A stretch of DNA of 29,200 nt, taken from IMG/VR virus record IMGVR_UViG_3300007363_002055, positions 1-29,200 of that record; one strand, 5' to 3'. The notes below the pieces were generated by a model that saw only the letters and a list, made by a program, of their open reading frames with translations, was not told the origin of the DNA and did not search any database. Each line of letters begins with the position of its first letter. The first letter of the stretch is position 1. Position numbers and translations under genes: made by a program. This DNA is from a virus. Positions 5,743 to 14,420 of this stretch are shown here, in pieces.

Positions 5743-6732
5743 TTAAATTTTAAATACTAGAAAATCTTTCTCTAGTTTTCTTGATTCTACTGTGTCATAT
5801 TTAGATAGTAGATTTCTCATTACCCATTCCCATTGATTTGAAATTTTTGTAATGTTATACCTAGTATCTGTATATGTCTTAACATAATTTAAATAATTAT
5901 CTAATTTTTTCTCTTTGATTTGCATAATAGCAGAATGAAGGGACTGTAGAAAAATGTTTGCATGAATGCTATGGTCACTATCTCCCTGATACATGAGATT
6001 AAGCCCACCAGACGTGTCAGGAAGGGCCGCAAAGTTCGGATGGACACAAAGTAGCCCCGCGCTCATTGCCTCGATCAGCGCCCTACAGGAAGTCTCCTGC
6101 CATATGCACGGATATGCGAAGATATCTGACGTTGACAAATATTCTCGCACGGTTTCATATTGAGCAAATCCATGATAGGTAATATCTTTATGATCATTAC
6201 ATTTATCATAGAGCGCCTGAAAATGTTTATCAGAATCTTCCCAACCATAAATTTTAAAACTAGAAAATACATGCAGATGAATATCATCAGAAAAATGTTC
6301 TGCTAATTTTTCAAATACTGGAACAAGAATACCTAATCCTCTCTGGGGAGTTGATGTGTAAATAATATTTACTTTCTTGTTCATATGTAATGATTTGTCT
6401 AATGGTGTAATACCATTCTCAATTACAATGTCATTCTCACTATATGGAATGCCTAATTTTTCACGAAACATATTATATTGCCAATTACTGACATATACAA
6501 TCTTGTGAAATTTACTTCTAAAATTATGATCCTTTAGTTTATTACATTCTGGATCATCTGGTAAATCATGAACCCAATAAATCCTAATCTTAGATTCATC
6601 TAATTCCCGAACCCGAGAACAAATAATTTGAAATTCAGATTGCAAATCCTGGGGCAGTAGCCTAGCTAGGTGGCGCTTTGCAAGTTCAGTGCCGCCATTA
6701 GCATTGATAGAAATTTCGTTTTCTTCAAACAT
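5743..6732 (-). CDS. Glycosyltransferase, family 4 type (GT-B fold)
   Basis: 329 residues. The C-terminal nucleotide-sugar domain shows the GT4 signature: IIYTSTPQRGLGILV (123-137), a Rossmann strand LHVFSS, and the E-x7-E motif (Glu213 and Glu221 in ETSCRALIEAMSAGLL). The N-terminal part has NGGTELAKRHL, as in acceptor-binding loops. It transfers a sugar from a nucleotide-activated donor; the acceptor is unknown. It overlaps the dCMP deaminase stop by eight bases (ATGTTTGA), so the two are co-translated. That placement in a nucleotide-metabolism operon makes DNA-base glycosylation worth considering, though a capsid or surface-glycan role is equally open. Bases 6001-6120 are 57% G+C, an island in an AT-rich gene. 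Confidence 0.85.
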   Translation of the reverse strand: MFEENEISINANGGTELAKRHLARLLPQDLQSEFQIICSRVRELDESKIRIYWVHDLPDDPECNKLKDHNFRSKFHKIVYVSNWQYNMFREKLGIPYSENDIVIENGITPLDKSLHMNKKVNIIYTSTPQRGLGILVPVFEKLAEHFSDDIHLHVFSSFKIYGWEDSDKHFQALYDKCNDHKDITYHGFAQYETVREYLSTSDIFAYPCIWQETSCRALIEAMSAGLLCVHPNFAALPDTSGGLNLMYQGDSDHSIHANIFLQSLHSAIMQIKEKKLDNYLNYVKTYTDTRYNITKISNQWEWVMRNLLSKYDTVESRKLEKDFLVFKI

Positions 6733-7162
6733 AAGTGTCTAATACCTTTTCATAACTTAAAATTGGAATATCGCATTTTCGGAGGAAATTAATTCCTCCC
6801 TGGGATCGGTATGGATGTTTGTATATCACTTTACTTACCCCTGCTTGGTATATAGCCTTGGCACATTCAATACATGGTGAATGTGTAGTGAATAAAACCG
6901 AATTCTTTGAACTGTCATTTGACTGCGCCAGTTTCATGAGGCAATTCATTTCCGCGTGCATGACTTCCGGTTTAGTAACTAAATTACCATCAATTAATTC
7001 TTCACATGCATTATCCCAGCCACTTACAGTGCCATTATATCCAATACTAAGAATTCTATCATTATTTACTGCAATACAACCAACTTGTAATTTAATAGCT
7101 GAGGAAAGTTTTGATGTTTCCTCAGCTATATTCATAAAATATTTAATAAATTTTAACTTCAT
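6725..7162 (-). CDS. dCMP deaminase
   Basis: 145 residues of the cytidine/deoxycytidylate deaminase fold. The zinc and catalytic residues are His69-Ala-Glu71 (MHAEMNC) and Cys97/Cys100 (SPCIECAK). The N-terminal half has VGCIAVNNDRILSIGYNGT and a substrate-side WDNACEE, as in phage dCMP deaminases. It converts dCMP to dUMP, feeding the ThyX encoded upstream in the same block. It is shorter than T4 Cd (193 residues). It starts four bases after the ligase stop and overlaps the glycosyltransferase start. Confidence 0.9.
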   Translation of the reverse strand: MKLKFIKYFMNIAEETSKLSSAIKLQVGCIAVNNDRILSIGYNGTVSGWDNACEELIDGNLVTKPEVMHAEMNCLMKLAQSNDSSKNSVLFTTHSPCIECAKAIYQAGVSKVIYKHPYRSQGGINFLRKCDIPILSYEKVLDTYV

Positions 7163-7166
7163 TATA

Positions 7167-8075
7167 TTATCCTAAATCTTCAATATCCCTAATTCCTTTA
7201 TATGAGGGATGGCGAGGTAAATCCTTCATTCCAACTGGAAAATAACGATAATTTAAAATGAGTTTGGAAACTTTATCTCTATTTTCCCAGAACCATTTTC
7301 TCTCATCATCATTAAATCCAGTCCCTAACCCAAATTCTAATCCAGAATGAATATCCTGAACATGCAATACTCCCATTGTATCCATTGGAATTAGATCAGC
7401 TTGGGCAGATGATCTTGCTGTTCTGCCTAATTCATTTTCAAATGATGGATTGGCATTATGATATTTGCATTCCATTGAAATAATTCTCGCCTCAGAATCA
7501 ACAAATCGTTTCAGTTTACCTAATTCACCTTGTTTAGCTGTAGATCGTCCATATTTATATTGTGTATATGGACTTCTTACCATTACACCTTCATAACCTA
7601 ATTGAGTATAATAAATTTCAGTTTCAGTTAATTCTTCTATTGAATGGATTATTTTATTAGGAAGAATTGATACATTTGTCTTAATTTTTAGATTATCGTC
7701 ATTATTAATGAAATACATTCTGTCTAAAAATTTATAATCTGTTAATTTAAAATTATCGAAAATATAAAATGTAGTATATTCTTCACCATCAAAAGACATT
7801 ACATTTGATGTGGTTTTATTAAATACATTTGGGTCAGTAAGATTTCCTGTAATTAATTCTCCATCATATCCAATCAATTCTTTAAAATTGAATTTTTGTT
7901 GAACCATTCTATTTCTAATAGGTTTCAATGATCGTGATAATACTCCATCCTCCGTAATAGCTGCGCGAATGCCATCAATCTTTGGACTTACATATAGAAA
8001 TCCATCTCTTTCCAGTAATTTTTCAAAAATCTCCAAATCACCACTATATGCAAGCATAGGTTTAAATGTCTTCAT
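7167..8075 (-). CDS. ATP-dependent DNA ligase
   Basis: 302 residues, a compact ligase with only the adenylation domain and OB domain. Motif I is Lys32 in SPKIDGIRAAI (KxDG), the lysine that is adenylated. Motif III is YDGELI (70-75), motif IV is YEGVMVRS (161-168) and motif V is LGKLKRF (185-191). The OB domain follows, with VLHVQDIHSGLEFGLGTGF. It is closer in size to T7 ligase (359) than to T4 gp30 (487). It would seal nicks during replication and recombination. The start follows GGAG. It lies downstream of the methyltransferase gene on the same strand. Confidence 0.92.
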   Translation of the reverse strand: MKTFKPMLAYSGDLEIFEKLLERDGFLYVSPKIDGIRAAITEDGVLSRSLKPIRNRMVQQKFNFKELIGYDGELITGNLTDPNVFNKTTSNVMSFDGEEYTTFYIFDNFKLTDYKFLDRMYFINNDDNLKIKTNVSILPNKIIHSIEELTETEIYYTQLGYEGVMVRSPYTQYKYGRSTAKQGELGKLKRFVDSEARIISMECKYHNANPSFENELGRTARSSAQADLIPMDTMGVLHVQDIHSGLEFGLGTGFNDDERKWFWENRDKVSKLILNYRYFPVGMKDLPRHPSYKGIRDIEDLG

Positions 8076-8100
8076 TATTTAATCTCCATAATATTATAAT

Positions 8101-8718
8101 TTAAATTAACCAATCTAAAACTACTGGACCATTATAATCATTTTCAAAAATATACCAAAAATACTCACTATTATCAAAATTTATATTATCCATTCCATCT
8201 AGTTCCCATTTAGGTCTATTAGGGATTACTAAAATTTGTTTTAATTTTTTTAAATTATTAAACCAAATAGTTCGTTTTTGTGTGCCTATCCAAGAAGATT
8301 TTTGTAAAATGATAACCCTATCTGAGTATAATAATCCTTTTTCTACAAAATGACAAGCCAGACTAAAAGGAGGATTTGTTATAATAGAATTATATTTTTC
8401 TTGTATTTCTTCCAATAAAAAATCTCCAATTATACAATTGTTTTTACCTAAAATATTCAAAATTCCATTATTATTCCAATTATCGTATTCTTCGACTCTA
8501 ATATCAATTATTTTATGTTTGTTGATATTAGATTTATTTTCTATAATATATTTAATCATTCTACCATCACCCGCTGACGGGTCCAATATTTTCCCAGAAA
8601 AGTATTCGGGGTAATTATCTATTAATTTTTTATAAACATATAGTGGACTTCTAAATACTTCATATTGTTTATGTTCTAATTTTAAATTAGATTTGATTGT
8701 TCTTTTATCTATTTTCAT
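8101..8718 (-). CDS. Class I SAM DNA adenine-N6 methyltransferase-like protein
   Basis: 205 residues from ATG 8718, which has GGGA nine bases upstream and overlaps the homing endonuclease stop by 14 nt. A longer frame from 8751 lies wholly inside the upstream gene. Motif I is ILDPSAGDGRM (44-54), the SAM loop, and motif IV is ITNPPFSL (113-120), the NPPF form of N6-adenine and related amino-methyltransferases. No restriction endonuclease accompanies it, so it may be an orphan methylase that protects phage DNA. The gene is very AT-rich, like the endonuclease gene beside it, and the pair may have arrived together. Confidence 0.75.
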   Translation of the reverse strand: MKIDKRTIKSNLKLEHKQYEVFRSPLYVYKKLIDNYPEYFSGKILDPSAGDGRMIKYIIENKSNINKHKIIDIRVEEYDNWNNNGILNILGKNNCIIGDFLLEEIQEKYNSIITNPPFSLACHFVEKGLLYSDRVIILQKSSWIGTQKRTIWFNNLKKLKQILVIPNRPKWELDGMDNINFDNSEYFWYIFENDYNGPVVLDWLI

Positions 8719-10198
8719 TATTATATTCCCATTTAGTATTTCCACAATCATAAATTTTCATATATCCATTTTCTTTCATTATCTGAAATTCAGTTAAATG
8801 TTTATTAGTTTCATTGGATATTTTATGTTTTTGAAATTGTGTTCTATGGTATCTTTTATTATTTTCTGTTGGTTTAAAATAATAATATGATACTGGTGTT
8901 ATTCCTAAATCCACAAATCCAGATTTAGAATATCCTACACCATTACCCCATCTATTGCAACTATATGATATAATTTTATTATAATTTAAATTTTTCATTA
9001 TCTTACTAAGGCCACCTACAACTGCACAATTTTTAGTGCAAAATCTCAATAATTCTAAATTATATTCTTTATTATATCTAGGAGAATTAAGTGTAGCTAC
9101 AGCTACTAAATCATTTTCAAAATATAGTCCTTTATTAATTGAGCCAGTTTTGGATGACTGTATATGATATTTTTGAAGGAACAATTTAGCAGTTTCCTTA
9201 TCTATATCTAATAATTTACATTTTCTGGCATATATTTTATTTAAATTTTTCTTAAATTGGTATAATAACCGATTTTTAACTATATCTGGTTTATTTAATA
9301 TCTCATCCTCAAAAATAGTAATAAGTTTTATATTTTTACTTTTAGCTAATAAAAATTTATTTTGATGATAATTTTTATCTGTTCTACTCCCACTTAATAA
9401 TTTATTATCAATACTATGCCAATATAGCCCACATAATTCAATTCCTATATTATATTCTGGACAATAAAAATCTATCTCAAATTCTTTTAGTGATTTTCTA
9501 TCATTTTTAATATAATTAATTTCATTTAATTTCAACCAATCTTCGATAAAATTTTCTATTTGTGTTGAATTTTTACCAATTCTTTTTTCTATATTATGTC
9601 TACGTAAAGCTGAATATATTACAGTATCAGATACTCCAACTTCATTAGCAATAATTATTATTCCCTTTTTCTTCAATACATATTCATCGTATAAAAATTC
9701 ATAACTAAGTAAATTATATTTTTCTTCGCCTATTATATTTCTACTTATTATATTGCCCAATTCCCCAGGAGAATATTTTTCTTCAATAGTTTTTCGTATT
9801 TTAGATTTTATTATATTCTTATCATCTTCACTTTTATTAAGATACGCCATTTTAATAGAATTTTTTGTTTTTGACGATATTTCATCATTTAGATATGCAT
9901 TTTTAAATGATTTATTATACTTTGCTCTACAACTACATCCACAAAATTGTGCATATCCTCGGATAAAATTTCTTTCATAAAATTTAGTATCAGTTCCACA
10001 TTCTAAGCATTTTCTATTTACATCTATAAAAATAGAATTATATAATTTTTCATTAAACGTTTTTCCATATTCATTTTGAGTTAATCTTACAATCCAAGAA
10101 ACATATGAAAGATGTATTGGGCGTATACCATTATTATACGCCTCCTTTATAGTTTCTATATTCTGATCGGTATGATATAGTAAATATCTATAATTCAT
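8705..10198 (-). CDS. Free-standing Vsr-like (EDxHD-type) homing endonuclease
   Basis: 497 residues. The N-terminal part has a zinc-finger-like set (Cys64, Cys67, Cys86, Cys88, Cys90). A segment around 165-205 looks like a winged or helix-turn-helix DNA-binding region (IANEVGVSDTVIYSALRR). The nuclease core runs from about 213 to 310: FEIDFYCPEYNIGIELCGLYW with Asp243, Glu254 and His261, then YHQNKFLLAKSKNIKLITIFEDE. This is the Vsr-related EDxHD pattern of phage homing endonucleases. The remaining region (YARKCKL, LRFCTKNCAVVGGLSK, GYMKIYDCGNTKW) is conserved in large phage members of this type. It sits directly downstream of nrdB and near an intein-bearing nrdA. It is markedly AT-rich, a sign of an invading gene. 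Its ribosome binding site lies in a hairpin. Confidence 0.87.
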   Translation of the reverse strand: MNYRYLLYHTDQNIETIKEAYNNGIRPIHLSYVSWIVRLTQNEYGKTFNEKLYNSIFIDVNRKCLECGTDTKFYERNFIRGYAQFCGCSCRAKYNKSFKNAYLNDEISSKTKNSIKMAYLNKSEDDKNIIKSKIRKTIEEKYSPGELGNIISRNIIGEEKYNLLSYEFLYDEYVLKKKGIIIIANEVGVSDTVIYSALRRHNIEKRIGKNSTQIENFIEDWLKLNEINYIKNDRKSLKEFEIDFYCPEYNIGIELCGLYWHSIDNKLLSGSRTDKNYHQNKFLLAKSKNIKLITIFEDEILNKPDIVKNRLLYQFKKNLNKIYARKCKLLDIDKETAKLFLQKYHIQSSKTGSINKGLYFENDLVAVATLNSPRYNKEYNLELLRFCTKNCAVVGGLSKIMKNLNYNKIISYSCNRWGNGVGYSKSGFVDLGITPVSYYYFKPTENNKRYHRTQFQKHKISNETNKHLTEFQIMKENGYMKIYDCGNTKWEYNNENR

Positions 10199-10200
10199 TT

Positions 10201-10255
10201 CTGTCCTTTATTCTATGTTCAAAGAAGTTCATACAAGTATATAGTATAAGGACAG
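10201..10255 (-). promoter_or_regulatory. Hairpin sequestering the homing-endonuclease ribosome binding site
   Basis: In the minus-strand RNA, CTGTCCTT (10255-10248) can pair perfectly with AAGGACAG (10208-10201) across a 39-nt loop. The 3' arm contains the Shine-Dalgarno AAGGA, five bases before the ATG at 10198. Pairing would block translation from nrdB read-through transcripts. This layout is known for T4 I-TevI, where an early-transcript hairpin hides the site and a later promoter in the loop frees it. No clear late promoter match is visible in this loop. Confidence 0.6.
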
Positions 10256-10273
10256 TTTAGGTGAAAATATCCT

Positions 10274-11242
10274 TTATTTCCATACATCTCCCCACGATCC
10301 TTCTAAAGCACCTTTAGAATAATCTGTAATATTCGTTTCAAAGAAATTACCGTGGGTTTTTACATTGATCATATACTCTACCCAAGGCAAAGGATTTTTC
10401 TTAATTTTGAATATTCCTTTTAGTCCCAATGCAATTAATCTACGATCACAGATATAGCGAATATATTGTTTAACTTCATCTGCTGTCAAATTCTTCATTG
10501 GTCCCATCTTGAAGGCAAGATCAATGAAGTTATCTTCCAATTCAACAATTCTAGTCGCCATACTATAAATTTCAGATTTCAGTTTGTCTTTCCAAATATG
10601 TCTATTTTCCTCAATGTATGCACGGAACAATTTAATCATATTATCACAATGATGCGATTCGTCAACAATGCTCCAGACAATAATTTGTCCCATCCCCTTC
10701 ATCATACCATTGCGCTGAAAATTAAGCAACATAACAAAACTGCTGAATAGCTGAACACCCTCGGTAAATGCTGAGAATGCTGCAATTTGTTGTGCCAATG
10801 AATTTTCATCAGATGATGCAATGTTTTCAAAGAAATCATGCTTATCGGCCATTTCTTTATATTGATTAAATTCCTGATATGTTACTTCTGGCATACCAAG
10901 ACTTTCAATCAAATGTGAATATCCTGCAATATGAATTGACTCTCTATTAGCAAAGGATAATAACATCATTCTGATTTCTGGTTGGGGGAAATATGGAAGA
11001 TATTTTGTTACGTATCCCTCTGATACGTCTATATCTCCCTGTGTAAAGAAACGAAAGATTTGTGTTAGAAAATATCTCTCACTATCATTTAATTTATTAT
11101 TCCAGTCTTTAACATCGTCAATCATAGAAACTTCTGTATGAAGCCAATGTGACTGTTCTGATTCTAGAAAAGCATCATACGCCCATGGATATGAAAAGGG
11201 GCGAAAGTAATTTCGTTTATCAGTCAATTTAAGTTGTTTCAT
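10274..11242 (-). CDS. nrdB: Ribonucleotide reductase class I, beta subunit
   Basis: 322 residues. NrdB houses the di-iron centre and tyrosyl radical that starts nucleotide reduction in NrdA. The metal ligands are Asp70, Glu101 and His104 (ESIHIAGY), Glu161 (FTEGVQ), and Glu195 and His198 (DESHH). Tyr108 lies four residues after His104, where the radical Tyr122 of E. coli is found. The C-terminal tail that docks on NrdA is present (TDYSKGALEGSWGDVWK). It starts five bases after the nrdA stop. No intron or intein interrupts it. Confidence 0.95.
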   Translation of the reverse strand: MKQLKLTDKRNYFRPFSYPWAYDAFLESEQSHWLHTEVSMIDDVKDWNNKLNDSERYFLTQIFRFFTQGDIDVSEGYVTKYLPYFPQPEIRMMLLSFANRESIHIAGYSHLIESLGMPEVTYQEFNQYKEMADKHDFFENIASSDENSLAQQIAAFSAFTEGVQLFSSFVMLLNFQRNGMMKGMGQIIVWSIVDESHHCDNMIKLFRAYIEENRHIWKDKLKSEIYSMATRIVELEDNFIDLAFKMGPMKNLTADEVKQYIRYICDRRLIALGLKGIFKIKKNPLPWVEYMINVKTHGNFFETNITDYSKGALEGSWGDVWK

Positions 11243-11247
11243 ATTAA

Positions 11248-13479
11248 TTAACCCTCACATTGGATGCATTCGTTATCGTCACTATTCATTTGTAATTCTG
11301 GAATTTCATCAATTACATTCCTCTCGATTTGTTCAGATAGATTATCTGCTCTTTTTAACTTCTCACTTCTACAATAATACAATGATTTAATCCCAAACTT
11401 CCAGGCCAGAAAATGTGTATTATGTAATTTTTGTATTTTGACATTTGGCGGAAGAAATATATTAATAGATTGTCCCTGATCAATATATTTTTGTCTCATT
11501 GCTGCTAATAGAATAATCCAATTCTGATCAAGTTCCATGGCAGTTTTAAATACATTTTTCTGATGTTTAGTTAGAAAACTTAGATGTTGAACTGATCCAT
11601 TATTTGAAGCAATATTTCTCCACATGTCCTCAATATCTAAATTCATTTCGGCACATTTTTTCATTAGAATTTTATTCAGAAATTTATTCTTATTTAATCC
11701 CGCACCAGATAATGTATCTTGTCTATATGCATTAGCTGAGAATGGTTCGATAGATGGTGAGGTATTGCCCATAATAATAGATGTAGATGCATTAGGAGCA
11801 ACACTCATTACATGTGATAATCTATTACCTGTTCCCTCTGCATCTGGGGCTTCTCCACGTTCCTTACCTAATCTTTTATTAGCAATATCACATTGTTCCC
11901 TAATATGTTTAAACATTACATTATTAATATTAATCGCTGCTAGACTTTCAAATACAATATTATTTTTTTGAAGATATGCATGGAATCCTAATGCACCTAG
12001 ACCAACTGATCTTTCTCTTGTAGCAGAATAAATTGCTCTAGAAATCGCTTGTGGCGCATCATCAATAAATGTCTGTAATACATTATCCAACATTTCCATA
12101 ATATCAGAAATGAATAATTCATTATTTTTCCATTCATCAAAATATTCTAATCCTACTGATGATAGGCAACATACCGCTGTTCTATCTTTATTAGTTGGCA
12201 ATTCTATTTCGCTACAGTTATGTAATAATATCCCATTACCAAAGAAATTATGATTTCCTTCAACTGTAATATCATATACTGAAATTTCCTCCTCAAGATA
12301 TTCTAAAATATTATTTTTTGTTTTTACTTTTTTATCCTCTTTATATGAATTTTCCTTGAAATGGCAAAATAATTTATCAGTTTCTAATAATTCTTTAGCC
12401 ATAACATATTCTCTATTAGTTGTATAAATTTTATGTTCCGGCGTGCAAATTATATAATTTCCATTTTCCATAGTTATTTTCATAACTTTAGCTTTTGGGT
12501 TAGTTAATGAAAAATGAGTTACAGGTTTAAATTCGAGTTTATTTGTAGTAATGTCATATGAATAAACTTTTATCATAGATTTATTCATATAATTTCCTAG
12601 TTCACTCATTTTTACATCTATAATATTTTCATTTTCGTCCAATATGGTAATTATTGTATCACCAGATACACAAAGATTGGACTGTTGAATCTTTAATCCT
12701 TTGTCCTTTAGCCAATATGGTAAACCTTTATTGGCAGTATCAATAAAATGAAGATATGGTTCACCTGTCTCAATTCTAGTAGTCATAATTTTCTGCCATA
12801 ATTGTTTAGCAGAAATGGTATTTCTTACCTTACCATTAGGGTCCTTCAATTGCCACGAATCATCATAATCTTCATATTTCATACAATTTTCAATAATTCT
12901 CATGAAATCGTCAGTAATATTGATGCCATGATGAATGTTAGGCGCCCGCATTCGGGGATCGCCTGTTGTTCTACGCATATCAATAAACATTTCGATATCA
13001 GGATGATCAATATTTAGATATGTGGCAAATGATCCACGTCTACTTGTTCCTTGTTTATATGCCAATGTTGCAGCATCATAAATTTTAAGGTGTGGCATAA
13101 TGCCTACAGACAATTCATCTGCTGATCTAATATCAAAACCAATTCCAACACCACCACCAAGCATTGATAACCAATTCGTCTCTGATAGGGTATCTACTAA
13201 CCCCTCTTTACTATCATGTAAATAGGGCAGATAGCAAGAAATAGGGAGTCCATTTTTTGTTCTTCCATATGATAGAACCGGCGTAGCATATGATAGCCAA
13301 TGTTTGGAACTGTAATCATATAGTCTTTGTGCATGTTCTGGATTTGAACCAAATTTCTGTGAAACGTATGCGAATCGTTCTTGTGGGGAGGTTTCCTCCG
13401 GTCGCATATATGATTCTTTTAATCTTGTAATACCTAATTCATCAAATAAATTGTCACGAGTTTTATCAATTTTAATCAT
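11248..13479 (-). CDS. nrdA: Ribonucleotide reductase class I, alpha subunit, with mini-intein
   Basis: 743 residues as translated, about 591 after removal of a 152-residue intein. NrdA reduces ribonucleoside diphosphates. The extein parts carry ISCYLPYL with a redox Cys, the catalytic QSNL-C-SEIELP block (thiyl Cys, the residue directly after the intein, with Asn and Glu at the right spacing), AVCCLSSV with the second redox Cys, the radical-transfer pair in SLYYCRS, and a C-terminal ECIQCEG tail that would accept electrons from glutaredoxin. The N-terminal ATP-cone of E. coli NrdA is absent, which suggests loss of overall activity control by dATP. The gene precedes nrdB and follows thyX in the same direction. 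Confidence 0.95.
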   Translation of the reverse strand: MIKIDKTRDNLFDELGITRLKESYMRPEETSPQERFAYVSQKFGSNPEHAQRLYDYSSKHWLSYATPVLSYGRTKNGLPISCYLPYLHDSKEGLVDTLSETNWLSMLGGGVGIGFDIRSADELSVGIMPHLKIYDAATLAYKQGTSRRGSFATYLNIDHPDIEMFIDMRRTTGDPRMRAPNIHHGINITDDFMRIIENCMKYEDYDDSWQLKDPNGKVRNTISAKQLWQKIMTTRIETGEPYLHFIDTANKGLPYWLKDKGLKIQQSNLCVSGDTIITILDENENIIDVKMSELGNYMNKSMIKVYSYDITTNKLEFKPVTHFSLTNPKAKVMKITMENGNYIICTPEHKIYTTNREYVMAKELLETDKLFCHFKENSYKEDKKVKTKNNILEYLEEEISVYDITVEGNHNFFGNGILLHNCSEIELPTNKDRTAVCCLSSVGLEYFDEWKNNELFISDIMEMLDNVLQTFIDDAPQAISRAIYSATRERSVGLGALGFHAYLQKNNIVFESLAAININNVMFKHIREQCDIANKRLGKERGEAPDAEGTGNRLSHVMSVAPNASTSIIMGNTSPSIEPFSANAYRQDTLSGAGLNKNKFLNKILMKKCAEMNLDIEDMWRNIASNNGSVQHLSFLTKHQKNVFKTAMELDQNWIILLAAMRQKYIDQGQSINIFLPPNVKIQKLHNTHFLAWKFGIKSLYYCRSEKLKRADNLSEQIERNVIDEIPELQMNSDDNECIQCEG
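12217..12672 (-). other. Mini-intein in NrdA (152 residues, no endonuclease domain)
   Basis: The insertion spans residues 270-421 of the precursor. It starts with CVSGDTIITI (block A, Cys1) and has TPEH in block B (TxxH). It ends with VYDITVEGNHNFFGNGILLHN (blocks F and G, penultimate His, terminal Asn) before Cys+1. All residues for protein splicing by the standard class 1 route are there. The 152-residue length leaves no room for a LAGLIDADG or HNH domain; a lysine-rich linker (about 104-128 of the intein) fills the usual endonuclease position. The +1 Cys is also the catalytic thiyl cysteine, so the enzyme is inactive until splicing. Confidence 0.95.
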
Positions 13480-13519
13480 CTATTTTCCTATTACTATTTT
13501 TATTGTAGAGTATCTATTA

Positions 13520-14224
13520 TTATTCAATAAAGGAAAAATGCTTCTTTATTTCTTTTTTTATTAAATCAGAAATAATTCTATGTTCTTTCTGGGAAGCCAT
13601 TTCACTACGAATATCAGTATAATGAATGAACGATCTCAATGTTCCACTAAAATACATTCTAGTCATTAGATTACCCTCTGGTAATACACTTCTAGCATTT
13701 TCTTTTGCAATACCCAATTCAATTGCTCTATTATATTTCGATTCGGCAAATTCAATTACTTCTACTTGAATTTTATACCATTCTTCATTAATAGGATCGT
13801 TATCATCAACAATTTCAATTGAATTTTGTCTATTTTTACTATCCTGTAGTCTTGCCTCTCTGGAAACAAATCCTAATTCTTTTGTTGGATCAGAATATCT
13901 TCCGCTAAACTCTTGAATCGAAAAGGATTTATGTCGAATAATTTGCCTTCCGATATCTCTTGTAGTATTAATTTCAAAACATAATGATACAATTTCAAAT
14001 ACTGACCAATGTTTATTTTTGATACAATAATTTAACAATTTTCCACTAGTTAATGTATTCATTTGATTACTAGGATTCGATACTCTAGCAGTATACGCCA
14101 GAAATTCCTCTGGTGTCAATCGACAATTTGTTAGAGGATTGATTTTTAGTGGTTCAGTTAATGCAATTAATTCTACTGATGCGTAATCACTATAGTCTTT
14201 ATATTTTTTATTTTTATCAATCAT
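13520..14224 (-). CDS. thyX: Flavin-dependent thymidylate synthase
   Basis: 234 residues. ThyX makes dTMP from dUMP using FAD, NADPH and methylene-tetrahydrofolate. The ThyX signature RHRxxSxxxxSxRY appears as RHKSFSIQEFSGRY (97-110), with Lys for the third Arg. Downstream, ENARSVLPEGNLMT and FIHYTDIRSEMASQKEHR match the substrate-binding helices. ThyX rather than ThyA is common in aquatic phages. With the dCMP deaminase and NrdAB, it completes a dTTP supply line. Its start overlaps the upstream small gene by eight bases (ATGATTGA). Confidence 0.93.
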   Translation of the reverse strand: MIDKNKKYKDYSDYASVELIALTEPLKINPLTNCRLTPEEFLAYTARVSNPSNQMNTLTSGKLLNYCIKNKHWSVFEIVSLCFEINTTRDIGRQIIRHKSFSIQEFSGRYSDPTKELGFVSREARLQDSKNRQNSIEIVDDNDPINEEWYKIQVEVIEFAESKYNRAIELGIAKENARSVLPEGNLMTRMYFSGTLRSFIHYTDIRSEMASQKEHRIISDLIKKEIKKHFSFIE

Positions 14225-14420
14225 TATTTTCTGATTTCTCCCATGCCCAATTTACAACAACCCAATCATCTACACAATAATTTTCCGTGATCCATTCATG
14301 ATCGGGACCGAATTTTTCTATCATCCGTTTACTCCACCAGGGCCAATATGTTTTCAATATTTCTTCTCTGGTAATTTCTAATGGATGGTCTTCGCCTAAT
14401 TCATTATATAAGTATATCAT
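14217..14420 (-). CDS. Small conserved phage protein, Trp-rich
   Basis: 67 residues from ATG 14420, chosen because GGAGG lies eight bases upstream and the ATG overlaps the primase stop as TAATG. Upstream in-frame TTG and ATG codons lie inside or before the ribosome binding site. The sequence is rich in Trp (TYWPWWSKRM, HEWITENY, DDWVVVNWAWE) and acidic residues. Similar small proteins ending in a VVNWAWE-like block occur in cyanophages, as far as I recall, without known function. It is coupled to both primase and thyX. Confidence 0.7.
   Translation of the reverse strand: MIYLYNELGEDHPLEITREEILKTYWPWWSKRMIEKFGPDHEWITENYCVDDWVVVNWAWEKSENND

Noticed and set aside
6819-7175. 118-codon plus-strand open frame opposite the dCMP deaminase
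   Set aside because: The minus-strand frame carries the full deaminase zinc motif; the plus frame has no recognisable domain and no start signal.
11624-11971. 115-codon plus-strand open frame inside nrdA
   Set aside because: It is antisense to a conserved part of nrdA and has no ribosome binding site or recognisable domain.
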